NCBI GenBank assembly: GCA_045538075.1
Contig: JAZSQT010000079.1
Coordinates: 1 to 14,023 of the forward strand
Direction of reading: 5' to 3'
Length of the DNA stretch: 14,023 bases
From: JAZSQT01 sp045538075
GTDB taxonomy: Bacteria; Chrysiogenota; Deferribacteres; Deferribacterales; Mucispirillaceae
Shown piece after piece: positions 1-7,351 of this stretch. The notes below the pieces were generated by a model. That model was not told the origin of the DNA. It ran no database searches and saw nothing but the letters and a program-made list of their open reading frames with translations. The translations under genes were made by a program, and so were the position numbers. The stretch's first letter is position 1. Each line of letters starts with the position of its first letter.

Positions 1-98
1 TTAGAACTGCTAACGATAGATTTTTATAGTGTAAAAAACACCTTATATATTGCAATATTAATTCGTATTTTAGTATTGTAATAAAATATTTTTATTAT

Positions 99-127
99 TT
101 GAATTTTAAATAAATAAATATTAAAAT
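99..127 (+). promoter_or_regulatory. Putative sigma70 promoter for the GT2/RgpF-like unit
   Basis: A TTGAAT -35 box (99-104) and a TAAAAT -10 box (122-127) lie 17 bases apart, about 35 bases before the first glycosyltransferase start. The surrounding 1-161 stretch is so AT-rich that alternative -10 boxes exist (TATAAT at 129-134, without a well-spaced -35), so the exact box is uncertain. No other gene with certain support is seen in 1-161. Confidence 0.35.
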
Positions 128-161
128 ATATAATTGTATAAATTTTTTATTAGAGGACAAT

Positions 162-1217
162 ATGACTCCATTAGTTAGTATTATTTTGCCAGCATATAAT
201 TCTTCAAAATATATTTCATATACTATTAACTCTCTTTTAAATCAAACTTATGATAATATTGAAATAATTGTTATAAATGATGGCTCTAAAGATGATACAG
301 AAAAAATAGTAACATCTTATACTGACAGTAGAATTAAATATTTTGCAAATGATAGCAATTATGGGCTTTCATATTCTACTAACAGAGGTTTATCACTTGC
401 AAAAGGTGAATTTATTGCACATGCTGACCACGATGATATATCAACTCCTTTTAGAATTAAAAGACAAGTAGAATATCTGCTTCAACATACAAATATTACT
501 GGTATATCTACGGCAGTTACACATATTAATTCAAAAGTAACAGTCCCAAAACATTGTATTGATGAAGATTTGATACTATCTTCAAACTCAATAGAAGTGA
601 ACTTTGAATCTATGTTTGGTGGGATTTTATCAAACCCTACACTACTATATAGAAAAAGTATCTTAAGTAATATGCCCTTATGGTTTGATGAAAAAATGAA
701 AGTTAGTGCTGATATGGATTTTTTTGAAAAAACTTTTAAAGCTGGTGCAAAATGGGTTACAGTAAAAAATAAATTATTACAATATAGACGCCATCAAAGT
801 AATACTTCAAGAAATCTTACGGATTTAAAAATAATTGAAAAACATAATGTTCTTAAAGAAAGCACAAAAAGGTTAATAGACGATGTATCTGAAGATGAAC
901 TAAATTTACACGTCAAAATTGTTTGTAGGCTTGATATATTAAATAATTCTGAAAGAAATGACACCATTAAATGGTTTAACAAACTTATAGATAAATATAA
1001 AGTTAGTGAAGATATTTACAATATATGGTTAAAATGCCTTGCACATAAATGGACGTATGCTTGTGCCTTATCAAATATATATAATCCTATCAATGGATAT
1101 AAAATGTATATGTCAATTCCAGAACTTGCACCATACCTTAAAAGTAAGAAATATTTTTACGAATGGCAAAAGCGTTTTTTTCGTGCTTTAAGCTGGAAAA
1201 TTGAAGGAAAAAAATAG
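162..1217 (+). CDS. Family 2 glycosyltransferase (GT-A fold)
   Basis: Likely transfers a sugar from a nucleotide-sugar donor to a growing surface glycan on the cytoplasmic side of the membrane. The first ~100 residues carry the GT2 signature: VSIILPAYN at residues 5-13, NDGS at 39-42 (nucleotide binding), and ADHDD at 88-92 containing the DXD-type metal-binding acid. Further on, the SADMDFF segment fits the acceptor-side acidic motif and QYRRH follows it, as is usual in the family. At 351 residues it is a single-domain enzyme with a C-terminal extension of about 130 residues of unrecognised, mainly helical sequence; no transmembrane segment is evident. The ATG is preceded by AGAGGA at 152-157, a good ribosome binding site. 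The stop is two bases before the next gene, so the two are almost certainly co-transcribed. The sugar and linkage cannot be read from the sequence. Confidence 0.9.
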   Translation: MTPLVSIILPAYNSSKYISYTINSLLNQTYDNIEIIVINDGSKDDTEKIVTSYTDSRIKYFANDSNYGLSYSTNRGLSLAKGEFIAHADHDDISTPFRIKRQVEYLLQHTNITGISTAVTHINSKVTVPKHCIDEDLILSSNSIEVNFESMFGGILSNPTLLYRKSILSNMPLWFDEKMKVSADMDFFEKTFKAGAKWVTVKNKLLQYRRHQSNTSRNLTDLKIIEKHNVLKESTKRLIDDVSEDELNLHVKIVCRLDILNNSERNDTIKWFNKLIDKYKVSEDIYNIWLKCLAHKWTYACALSNIYNPINGYKMYMSIPELAPYLKSKKYFYEWQKRFFRALSWKIEGKK

Positions 1218-1219
1218 TA

Positions 1220-2782
1220 ATGAAAAGATTTTTCATTTTTGTATTTTACGATAAAAATGGAGTTGTAGATAGCTACGTTCCACATCTTCTATCTTCAATA
1301 AAAAACAGTAACGATAAACTCGTAATTGTTGTTAATGGAGATATAAATAAAAATGGCAAAAGTAAGTTAGAAAAAATTTCTGATAATATTATATTCAGAA
1401 AAAATATTGGCTTTGATTTTTCTGCTTATAAAGAATGTTTTATAAAATATGTTGAAGAAATCATAGATAATGATTTTTTTGAAGTAATTTTTTTTAATAA
1501 CTCATTTTATGGACCAATATTTCCCTTTGATGAAATGTTTAAAAAAATGGATAATAAAGTTTTAGATTTTTGGGGTATTACATTATATAATAGCGATAAT
1601 GCTATAGATACTCATATCCAATCATACTTTATTGCTGTTAGAAGAAATCTTTATAAATCAAAAAATTTTTTAAATTTTTGGCAAAAATTACCAAAGATTA
1701 AAACTTATCAAGATGCAGTTAATTATGGCGAGCTTACTTTTACCAAGTATTTCTTTAATTTAGGATATAAATATTCAACTTTCGTTGATTTACCACACTT
1801 AAAAGGAAACCTCACGTCATTTTATATTGAAAAACTATTAGAAGTTCGTTGTCCGATAATTAAAAGACGTGGCATTATATATAGTAAAAAATATGCTTTA
1901 AGTAAAGGTATAAACAATAAAAACATAATAAAAAAAATACAAAAACACTCAAGCTATAATATTGATTTTATTATTGAAAATGTATTGAGAGAATTTCCTT
2001 TTGACATAGTTGAATACTGCCTATCTTTAAATAAAATAATACTTGAAAATGAGGATATAAAAAACAGAATAAATAATAAATTATTAATTATTCATAATAA
2101 TATCATCAACAATAACATAAATAATTCATTTGACTGTTATAAGACTTTTTGTGTTGATAATAAATTATCTTTATCTGAAATACTAAATAATCATAAAGAT
2201 ACAATAATTAATTCTTCTCAAGATTTAATATGTATTCTATATAATCATCACAACAATAAATTAAGTAGCAATTTAAATAAAATTATTTTTGAACATAAAT
2301 TTTTATCTTTATTTAACTCAAAGCCATATACTCAAAATATTATTGCTGAATTTAGTAACAACAATCGTTTAGGAATGGTTATACCTTCCGACTTTATATT
2401 AGGCTTAAAATATAGAATTGGTGAAAAAATCAAAGACTATAGTCAAATATTTTTAGAAGAAAAAAATATAAATATCCCTATAAGCAATGAATTTGATTAC
2501 ACCCTTTTATCATCATTTTTTATAATTAGAAGAGATTTACTAATTGAATTATACAGATTAATAGATAAGTTCCCAATATATCCAAATATTTGGTTATCAG
2601 ACATTATTAATATTAAAATATTAAGATATTTAGTCCAATATAAAGGCTTTTATACTCAAAAAATTTCACCGAAAGAATTGGCAGAAAGTAATTTACAAAT
2701 ATATCATGAGCAGTATAAAAATGTTGATGCTGAGTTTCTATTTAAATCTTGGTATAGGAGCAGATTTAAATCTATCTTATAA
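1220..2782 (+). CDS. RgpF-like rhamnan synthesis family protein
   Basis: Resembles the rhamnan synthesis F family (RgpF), glycosyltransferase-related proteins of rhamnose-rich polysaccharide and O-antigen loci. Diagnostic pieces appear in order: FYDKNGVVD (9-17), NIGFDFSAYK (62-71, usually GYDFGAYK), FNNSFYGPIFP (92-102, usually NDSxyGP), DFWGIT (116-121) and HIQSYF (132-137). The C-terminal part keeps NRLGMVIP (381-388), like the family's second conserved block, so at 520 residues it appears full-length rather than truncated. Residues 270-350 are asparagine- and isoleucine-rich and poorly conserved. ATG at 1220 follows the previous stop by two bases, with GAAGGA at 1203-1208 as ribosome binding site, which points to an operon with the upstream GT2. 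It is probably a cytoplasmic glycan-assembly enzyme; rhamnose itself is not proven and no rhamnose biosynthesis (rml) genes are in the window. Confidence 0.85.
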   Translation: MKRFFIFVFYDKNGVVDSYVPHLLSSIKNSNDKLVIVVNGDINKNGKSKLEKISDNIIFRKNIGFDFSAYKECFIKYVEEIIDNDFFEVIFFNNSFYGPIFPFDEMFKKMDNKVLDFWGITLYNSDNAIDTHIQSYFIAVRRNLYKSKNFLNFWQKLPKIKTYQDAVNYGELTFTKYFFNLGYKYSTFVDLPHLKGNLTSFYIEKLLEVRCPIIKRRGIIYSKKYALSKGINNKNIIKKIQKHSSYNIDFIIENVLREFPFDIVEYCLSLNKIILENEDIKNRINNKLLIIHNNIINNNINNSFDCYKTFCVDNKLSLSEILNNHKDTIINSSQDLICILYNHHNNKLSSNLNKIIFEHKFLSLFNSKPYTQNIIAEFSNNNRLGMVIPSDFILGLKYRIGEKIKDYSQIFLEEKNINIPISNEFDYTLLSSFFIIRRDLLIELYRLIDKFPIYPNIWLSDIINIKILRYLVQYKGFYTQKISPKELAESNLQIYHEQYKNVDAEFLFKSWYRSRFKSIL

Positions 2783-2784
2783 AT

Positions 2785-2821
2785 AAAAATAATAAAGTAA
2801 AAAATAACCTTTATTGTTTTT
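2785..2821. terminator. Possible bidirectional terminator between convergent genes
   Basis: The 13-base arms 2785-2797 (A-rich, ending AATAAAG) and 2809-2821 (CTTTATT then a T run) can pair along their whole length with one G-T wobble around an 11-base loop. The stem gives an A-run/T-run on either strand, as expected where convergent transcripts meet. It overlaps the last codons of the minus-strand glycosyltransferase. The stem is almost all A-T, so its strength is doubtful. Confidence 0.35.
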
Positions 2822-4976
2822 CTTTAGATACAAAACTAATAATTTGTTCTAAAGCATATTTTCCATCAACTTTATCAATAATTAAACCTAATTCATAATT
2901 TTTTACTTTTTCTGCTTGAGCTCCCAAATTAAAACAGGCAACTCTTAAACCCATTAACATTGCCTCTGATGTTGTATATGAAAATGTTTCTGGAACAATT
3001 GATGGAATAAATATAATATCAATATTATTATCTTCTATTAATGTTGGTAGAGTTTCTATATTATATTTTCCTAATAGTTTTATATTCTTAAAACGGTTAG
3101 ATGTTTTACCAATGATAATAATATTTACATCTCTATATTTTTTATTATTAATTATAGAATTAATTTTTTTTAAAATATTAAGCCCTTTATGTTCTGCAAT
3201 ATGTCCTAATACTCCAATATTAATACCTTTATGTTTTTTAACATTAACTTTTCGTAATTCTGGAACTATATGTGGAATTACAGTAATTTTATTTTCAATT
3301 TTCGGATAAAATTTAGTAAAAATATCTGCTGATGATTTTGAAAACAACTCTATGTTATCCACAATTTCAAGAAAAAAATTATTCCATGTGTTATGCCATA
3401 CATCTATTTTCATACAAATTGATTTTTCTAAATAATTTAAACATTCATCGCATTCATTTCTATTTTTAGCGTTGCAATAAACTCCTTTATAATTACACAT
3501 AGTTACAATAGGACACACTGCAAATAAGTCATGACCTTTAAATTCTAATGGAACCTTTAGTATTTTTTTTAAATCGCTTATTTTTTCAAGAGTATTAATT
3601 GGATCAAAATAACTTGCTATATTATTCACTACTATTTTTTCTACTTTAATAACCTGCAATATTAATATAATTTCACTAAAATCATTGATTTGTATTGAAT
3701 TTATATAATCTTTATAAATATAAGTCATTATTGTATTATTTTGAATTTTAATAATGAGAGTATTTGATTTTAATTCGTCTATAATTCTTTTTGAATACTG
3801 TTCAGCTCCACCACCCATAGAATGATTAAACCAAACTTCACAATTATCTGTTAAAGTTGAAAAATACAACATTTCTGCAATAAATCTTATAGACATAAAA
3901 GTATTATCTTTATATATATTAGCAACACTTTTATTATACTTAGGATACCTTTTTTTTATAATTTGTGAGTTTTTTTCTATTAATTTTTTCTTTTCCTCTG
4001 AAATAAAACTACCACCATGCAAATGCCAAACGAATAAATCTCCTGCTATGGTATTTATGTAACCTTTTTTAATTACCCTTTGACACCAATCATTTTCTTC
4101 TCCATAGCCTTTTCCAAATACTTCATCAAAAAAACCTACTTCGTCAATAGCACTCCTACTCATTGCCATACAAAACCCAACACCTGTTGGGAGTTTAATA
4201 TTATTGTAAGGAGTATTAATAACTTGCAAACTATTATTTACCTTTTCTATACCACCATTAAAATCATTATCACCTATCTTTGGAATGGAAAATATTGTCG
4301 CTGCATTAGAAAATGGTGTTACAGAGCCTACTTTTTCATCTGTAACTATAGGATAAAACAATCTTTTAGCCCAGTTTTTTGGTAATATAACATCTGTATT
4401 AAGTAACACTACATGATTTGTAGTTTTCTCTAAGGCAACATTAACACTTTTTATAAATCCCAAATTAGCTTGATTATTAATTAAAACCATTTTTGTTTCA
4501 AATTTTTTAACCCAATCTTCTAACAATGGTAAAACTTTTTCATCTGATGAGCAGTCATTAACACAAAAAATTTTATACGGAACATCAGTATTATTTATAA
4601 TACTCATAAAAAGATTATTTAGAAATTGGTAGCCATTATATACAGGAATAACTATATCTATTGAATAATTATTAATATTATAGTGTTTTTTTGTTTCTAT
4701 TACAGAAATATCAATATTATTTTTTGCATAATTTACTTTATATTTGCGATTTCTAATAGGAATATTAAATAAAAACTTTCTTCTATAAAAAGAAGTATTT
4801 TCTATAGTAAAATACGGAATAAACCCAAACAAATAGTATTTTTTTATTTGTTTACTATTTTTTATAGTTTTCGTTTTAATAATTAGCAAAGGAATAAAAG
4901 TTCCAAATAAATGATAATATTTTGAATAATCTTGACCGTAATCTGAAATCACTTTACTTATTGTTATAAAGCTCAC
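2811..4976 (-). CDS. Bifunctional GT2-GT4 glycosyltransferase with N-terminal LFG/IP repeats
   Basis: A 721-residue two-domain glycosyltransferase. Residues 22-75 hold three degenerate copies of an LFG..IP motif (LFGTFIPLL, LFGFIPYF, LFNIPI). Residues ~106-345 are a GT2 domain: IDIVIPVYN (106-114), NDCSSDE (140-146), NTDV (193-196) as metal-binding acid, GEEND (292-296) and HLHGG (318-322), a pattern typical of rhamnosyltransferase-like O-antigen enzymes. Residues ~375-721 look like a GT-B/GT4 domain: GGGAEQY (388-394), GHDLFAVCP (481-489), a cluster of six cysteines (488-521), GHIAEHKGL (591-599), and an EX7E motif (E663, E671) expected for donor-sugar binding. The start is GTG with GGAG nine bases upstream; no in-frame ATG fits. 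Two catalytic domains suggest addition of two successive sugars to a cell-surface glycan. It is convergent with the RgpF-like gene and downstream of the acetylation genes, with its own promoter. Confidence 0.85.
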   Translation of the reverse strand: MSFITISKVISDYGQDYSKYYHLFGTFIPLLIIKTKTIKNSKQIKKYYLFGFIPYFTIENTSFYRRKFLFNIPIRNRKYKVNYAKNNIDISVIETKKHYNINNYSIDIVIPVYNGYQFLNNLFMSIINNTDVPYKIFCVNDCSSDEKVLPLLEDWVKKFETKMVLINNQANLGFIKSVNVALEKTTNHVVLLNTDVILPKNWAKRLFYPIVTDEKVGSVTPFSNAATIFSIPKIGDNDFNGGIEKVNNSLQVINTPYNNIKLPTGVGFCMAMSRSAIDEVGFFDEVFGKGYGEENDWCQRVIKKGYINTIAGDLFVWHLHGGSFISEEKKKLIEKNSQIIKKRYPKYNKSVANIYKDNTFMSIRFIAEMLYFSTLTDNCEVWFNHSMGGGAEQYSKRIIDELKSNTLIIKIQNNTIMTYIYKDYINSIQINDFSEIILILQVIKVEKIVVNNIASYFDPINTLEKISDLKKILKVPLEFKGHDLFAVCPIVTMCNYKGVYCNAKNRNECDECLNYLEKSICMKIDVWHNTWNNFFLEIVDNIELFSKSSADIFTKFYPKIENKITVIPHIVPELRKVNVKKHKGINIGVLGHIAEHKGLNILKKINSIINNKKYRDVNIIIIGKTSNRFKNIKLLGKYNIETLPTLIEDNNIDIIFIPSIVPETFSYTTSEAMLMGLRVACFNLGAQAEKVKNYELGLIIDKVDGKYALEQIISFVSKEKQ

Positions 4977-4985
4977 TTATCATCA

Positions 4986-4989
4986 CTCC
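4986..4989 (-). promoter_or_regulatory. Ribosome binding site supporting the GTG start of the GT2-GT4 gene
   Basis: On the minus strand GGAG lies nine bases before the GTG at 4976. Nearby ATG codons are in other frames (one reads ATG GAG TGA and stops at once), so the GTG is the supported start. Confidence 0.55.
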
Positions 4990-5000
4990 ATAATTACATA

Positions 5001-5029
5001 ATTATATAGTGTTATTCAACAATATACAA
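5001..5029 (-). promoter_or_regulatory. Sigma70-type promoter for the GT2-GT4 gene
   Basis: On the minus strand, TTGTAT (5024-5029) and a consensus TATAAT (5001-5006) are separated by exactly 17 bases. This predicts a transcript starting near 4994, about 18 bases before the GTG. The glycosyltransferase could therefore be expressed independently of the acetylation genes upstream. The rest of the 4977-5090 gap holds a 5-bp hairpin (5038-5051) and an all-AT 8-bp inverted repeat (5073-5091) just after the SGNH gene, neither convincing as a terminator. Confidence 0.5.
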
Positions 5030-5090
5030 TATAGAACATGGATAAGTCCATTATCATTTTTATCGCTATATTATATATTTAAGAAATATA

Positions 5091-6242
5091 TTATTCAAAA
5101 TTATATAACACTCCAGATGGAAAAGGAGTATATCTTAAACCGTGCATAATTGACCCAGTCATAAATCTTTGTTGAACTTCCCAGATTATTATGTCTGGTT
5201 TAAATTCTAATATTTCTTTTTCATACGTTAAAGGAGAAGATAAATAAAACCACACGTATTTTATTTCTGATGCACTAAAATTTATATAAGGCAATAAATA
5301 ATCACCAAAACTTTCATAAAAAACCATTATTTTAAGTTTTTTATCTTTATTTGCGTCTATTTTGCTATGACCAATTATATGTTTATACGGTTCAGTTGCT
5401 ACGATTTTAATTACTTCTTTTTGTTCTTTTACACAAAACTCGTTAGTTTCTTGATAAATATGATTATATCTCAAAATTTTTGCTAAATCACCCATAACGA
5501 ATTTCTTATCACATCTATAAAGTATATCTTGGTTTATAATTTCAAACTCTTTAAATTCTTTATTTATTTCTATTGCCAAATTTTTATATGCAAAATATGC
5601 ACCAATACTTGTCCAATGGTTATCTTCCTTATAATATAATTGATAATTATCTTTTTCTTTTATAAGGGTATCATAAATATCTATATACTTAAATGTAGTA
5701 TTATTTTTTATTAGATTTTCCATAATTTTATAATTGTTTATATCAGATATTTTATTGATGTATTTAGGATAAAATTCACTATATATTTCATTTTTATTAG
5801 GTGGAATCATAAAATATACTTTTATATTATTTTTTTCAGCAAAATCAGACATTTTTTTTAAATCAAATTTTATTTTTTCTATTTTTTCTTCTGGAAATTT
5901 TAATAAACCACTATAATTATATATATTATTATATTCACTATTAAAAAAAAGCCAGTTGTCTTGCCCAATTAATGCACTTACATTTATATTTAAGTGTGGT
6001 ATGATATTTTCTATTTTACTATACAATATAGTAGCATAATCCCTTAAACCAACTCTATCATTTACCCATTCATCAAATTCCTTTGGAAATTTTTCATGGA
6101 AAAGTGAGCGTTTAGGAAATTTTGCCAACATTCTATTTTCTTTTAAACTAACTTCTTTCGTAAAATCAAAAAATATTAACCCACAAAAAACTATAAGTGC
6201 TACAACTACAACGAAAAATATTTTATACATATTTTTAATCAT
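5091..6242 (-). CDS. AlgJ/AlgX-like SGNH (DHHW) O-acetyltransferase-type protein, copy 2
   Basis: Membrane-anchored periplasm-facing protein of the AlgX/AlgJ SGNH-hydrolase-like family, which works with an MBOAT partner to O-acetylate polysaccharides. Residues ~7-25 form one hydrophobic N-terminal anchor. Family landmarks are ENRMLAKFPK (35-44), FDEWVNDRVGLRD (56-68), GQDNWLFF (93-100), the catalytic DNHW (D207, H209) and YESFG (309-313) holding the presumed nucleophile S311. The last motif is normally (R)DSFG, so the Asp before the Ser is Glu here. I start at the ATG of 6242 (383 residues) because it aligns residue for residue with the start of the neighbouring paralog; an ATG at 6257 is also in frame but adds five residues without better support. 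The start overlaps the upstream gene's stop by eight bases (ATGATTAA), implying translational coupling. Substrate unknown. Confidence 0.82.
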   Translation of the reverse strand: MIKNMYKIFFVVVVALIVFCGLIFFDFTKEVSLKENRMLAKFPKRSLFHEKFPKEFDEWVNDRVGLRDYATILYSKIENIIPHLNINVSALIGQDNWLFFNSEYNNIYNYSGLLKFPEEKIEKIKFDLKKMSDFAEKNNIKVYFMIPPNKNEIYSEFYPKYINKISDINNYKIMENLIKNNTTFKYIDIYDTLIKEKDNYQLYYKEDNHWTSIGAYFAYKNLAIEINKEFKEFEIINQDILYRCDKKFVMGDLAKILRYNHIYQETNEFCVKEQKEVIKIVATEPYKHIIGHSKIDANKDKKLKIMVFYESFGDYLLPYINFSASEIKYVWFYLSSPLTYEKEILEFKPDIIIWEVQQRFMTGSIMHGLRYTPFPSGVLYNFE

Positions 6243-7341
6243 AAGAGTAATTACCATTACTAATATTTAAAGCATACCTTTCTAATACTTCATAAATTAA
6301 TATATCTGGCTTAAATTCTAATATTTCTTTCTCATACACTAATGGTGATTTCAAATAAAATCTAATATGCTTAACTTCTGATACACTTTGATATATAAAG
6401 TCTTTCATATTAACAGTAAAAAAAGAATCACCAAAGACCATTACTTTTAAACCATTATTATTTTCTGATTTAGTATAAAAGAATTTATCTGTCTCATCTT
6501 TATCCATTGTAGTTTCAATATTATATGGCGATTTTATAACTATTTCATTAACTTGCTCTTCAAAATCAGATATCCGTAGCATATTAACTAAATCTCCACC
6601 ATTAAGAGTTTTACTATCGTATTTAATATCATCTTTTTCTATTAGCTTAAAATTTGGGAAATCTTTTTTTATCATTTGCCCTAATCTATAATAAGCTATA
6701 TATGCTCCAACAGAAGTCCAATGAGTATCACCTTTATAGTATAAATATTCTTTATTTTTATCTTTCAAATAATCTTCATAAAAAAGTGGAAAATTTACAT
6801 CTTTATTTTTGAAATAATTTAATATTATTTCGTAATTAAGAGGTTTATCTAATCTTCTTATATACTTTGGATAATATTCAAAATAAACAGAAGATTTATT
6901 TGGAGGTATTAATAAATAAAACTTAATATTATTATCATCACAAAACTTTTTTAATCTTTCTATATGACTGTAAAATATATCCAACTGCTCATTAGTTACG
7001 TCATTTATACTTTGAAAATGTTTAATAGTATCATTATCGTGATTAAAAAATAGCCAATTATCTTGTCCTTTAATTGCAATTTTTGATAGATTTAATAGTG
7101 GATCATTGTAATAATTTGAATATAAATCTATTGATAATTCTCTAAAACCTACTCTATCGTTTACCCATTCATCAAAATCTTTTGGAAATTTTTCATGAAA
7201 AGGCAAACGTTTTGGAAATTTTGCTAATGTTCTATTTTCTTTTTTACTAACTTCCCTTGTAAAATCAAAAAATAATAATCCACTAAATAATATGGAAAAT
7301 ATCAATATTACGAAAGAAATTTTTATAATCTTATCTATCAT
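6235..7341 (-). CDS. AlgJ/AlgX-like SGNH (DHHW) O-acetyltransferase-type protein, copy 1
   Basis: Paralog of the protein encoded just downstream, with the same layout over 368 residues. It has a hydrophobic N-terminal anchor (~6-25), ENRTLAKFPK (35-44), FDEWVNDRVGFRE (56-68), GQDNWLFF (92-99), the catalytic pair in DTHW (D205, H207) and a canonical GDSF block (304-307) with presumed nucleophile S306. N-terminal (1-68) and C-terminal (SPLVYEKEILEFKPDI) stretches are very similar between the two copies, while the middle diverges, so they look like an old tandem duplication. It starts ten bases after the MBOAT stop with only a weak ribosome binding site, so it is probably co-transcribed and partly coupled. 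By analogy with AlgI-AlgJ-AlgX it should receive acetyl groups passed by the MBOAT and transfer them to a periplasmic or outer-surface glycan. It is not specific evidence for alginate. Confidence 0.85.
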   Translation of the reverse strand: MIDKIIKISFVILIFSILFSGLLFFDFTREVSKKENRTLAKFPKRLPFHEKFPKDFDEWVNDRVGFRELSIDLYSNYYNDPLLNLSKIAIKGQDNWLFFNHDNDTIKHFQSINDVTNEQLDIFYSHIERLKKFCDDNNIKFYLLIPPNKSSVYFEYYPKYIRRLDKPLNYEIILNYFKNKDVNFPLFYEDYLKDKNKEYLYYKGDTHWTSVGAYIAYYRLGQMIKKDFPNFKLIEKDDIKYDSKTLNGGDLVNMLRISDFEEQVNEIVIKSPYNIETTMDKDETDKFFYTKSENNNGLKVMVFGDSFFTVNMKDFIYQSVSEVKHIRFYLKSPLVYEKEILEFKPDILIYEVLERYALNISNGNYSYD

Positions 7342-7351
7342 TTTTATGCCA

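Noticed and set aside
1..29. Possible C-terminal end of an upstream plus-strand gene (frame ending in TAG at 27-29, or a second open frame ending at 79-81).
   Set aside because: Only 8 to 26 codons are visible, two frames compete, and nothing in the residues identifies a family. A weak GTGT/ACAC hairpin follows at 30-42 but lacks a T run.
3112..3309. Plus-strand open frame of 65 codons opposite the GT2-GT4 gene.
   Set aside because: It is an antisense shadow: low-complexity hydrophobic residues, no ribosome binding site, and fully inside a well-supported gene.
3950..3957. T8 run (A8 in the minus-strand glycosyltransferase) and the similar T8 run near 1488 as possible phase-variation tracts.
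   Set aside because: A/T runs of this length are frequent by chance in this composition, and the reading frames across both are intact, unlike the G10 tract.
5073..5091. 8-bp inverted repeat (ATATATTT/AAATATAT) right after the second SGNH gene as a terminator.
   Set aside because: The stem is all A-T with a 3-base loop and no T run follows on the minus strand, so it is unlikely to terminate transcription.
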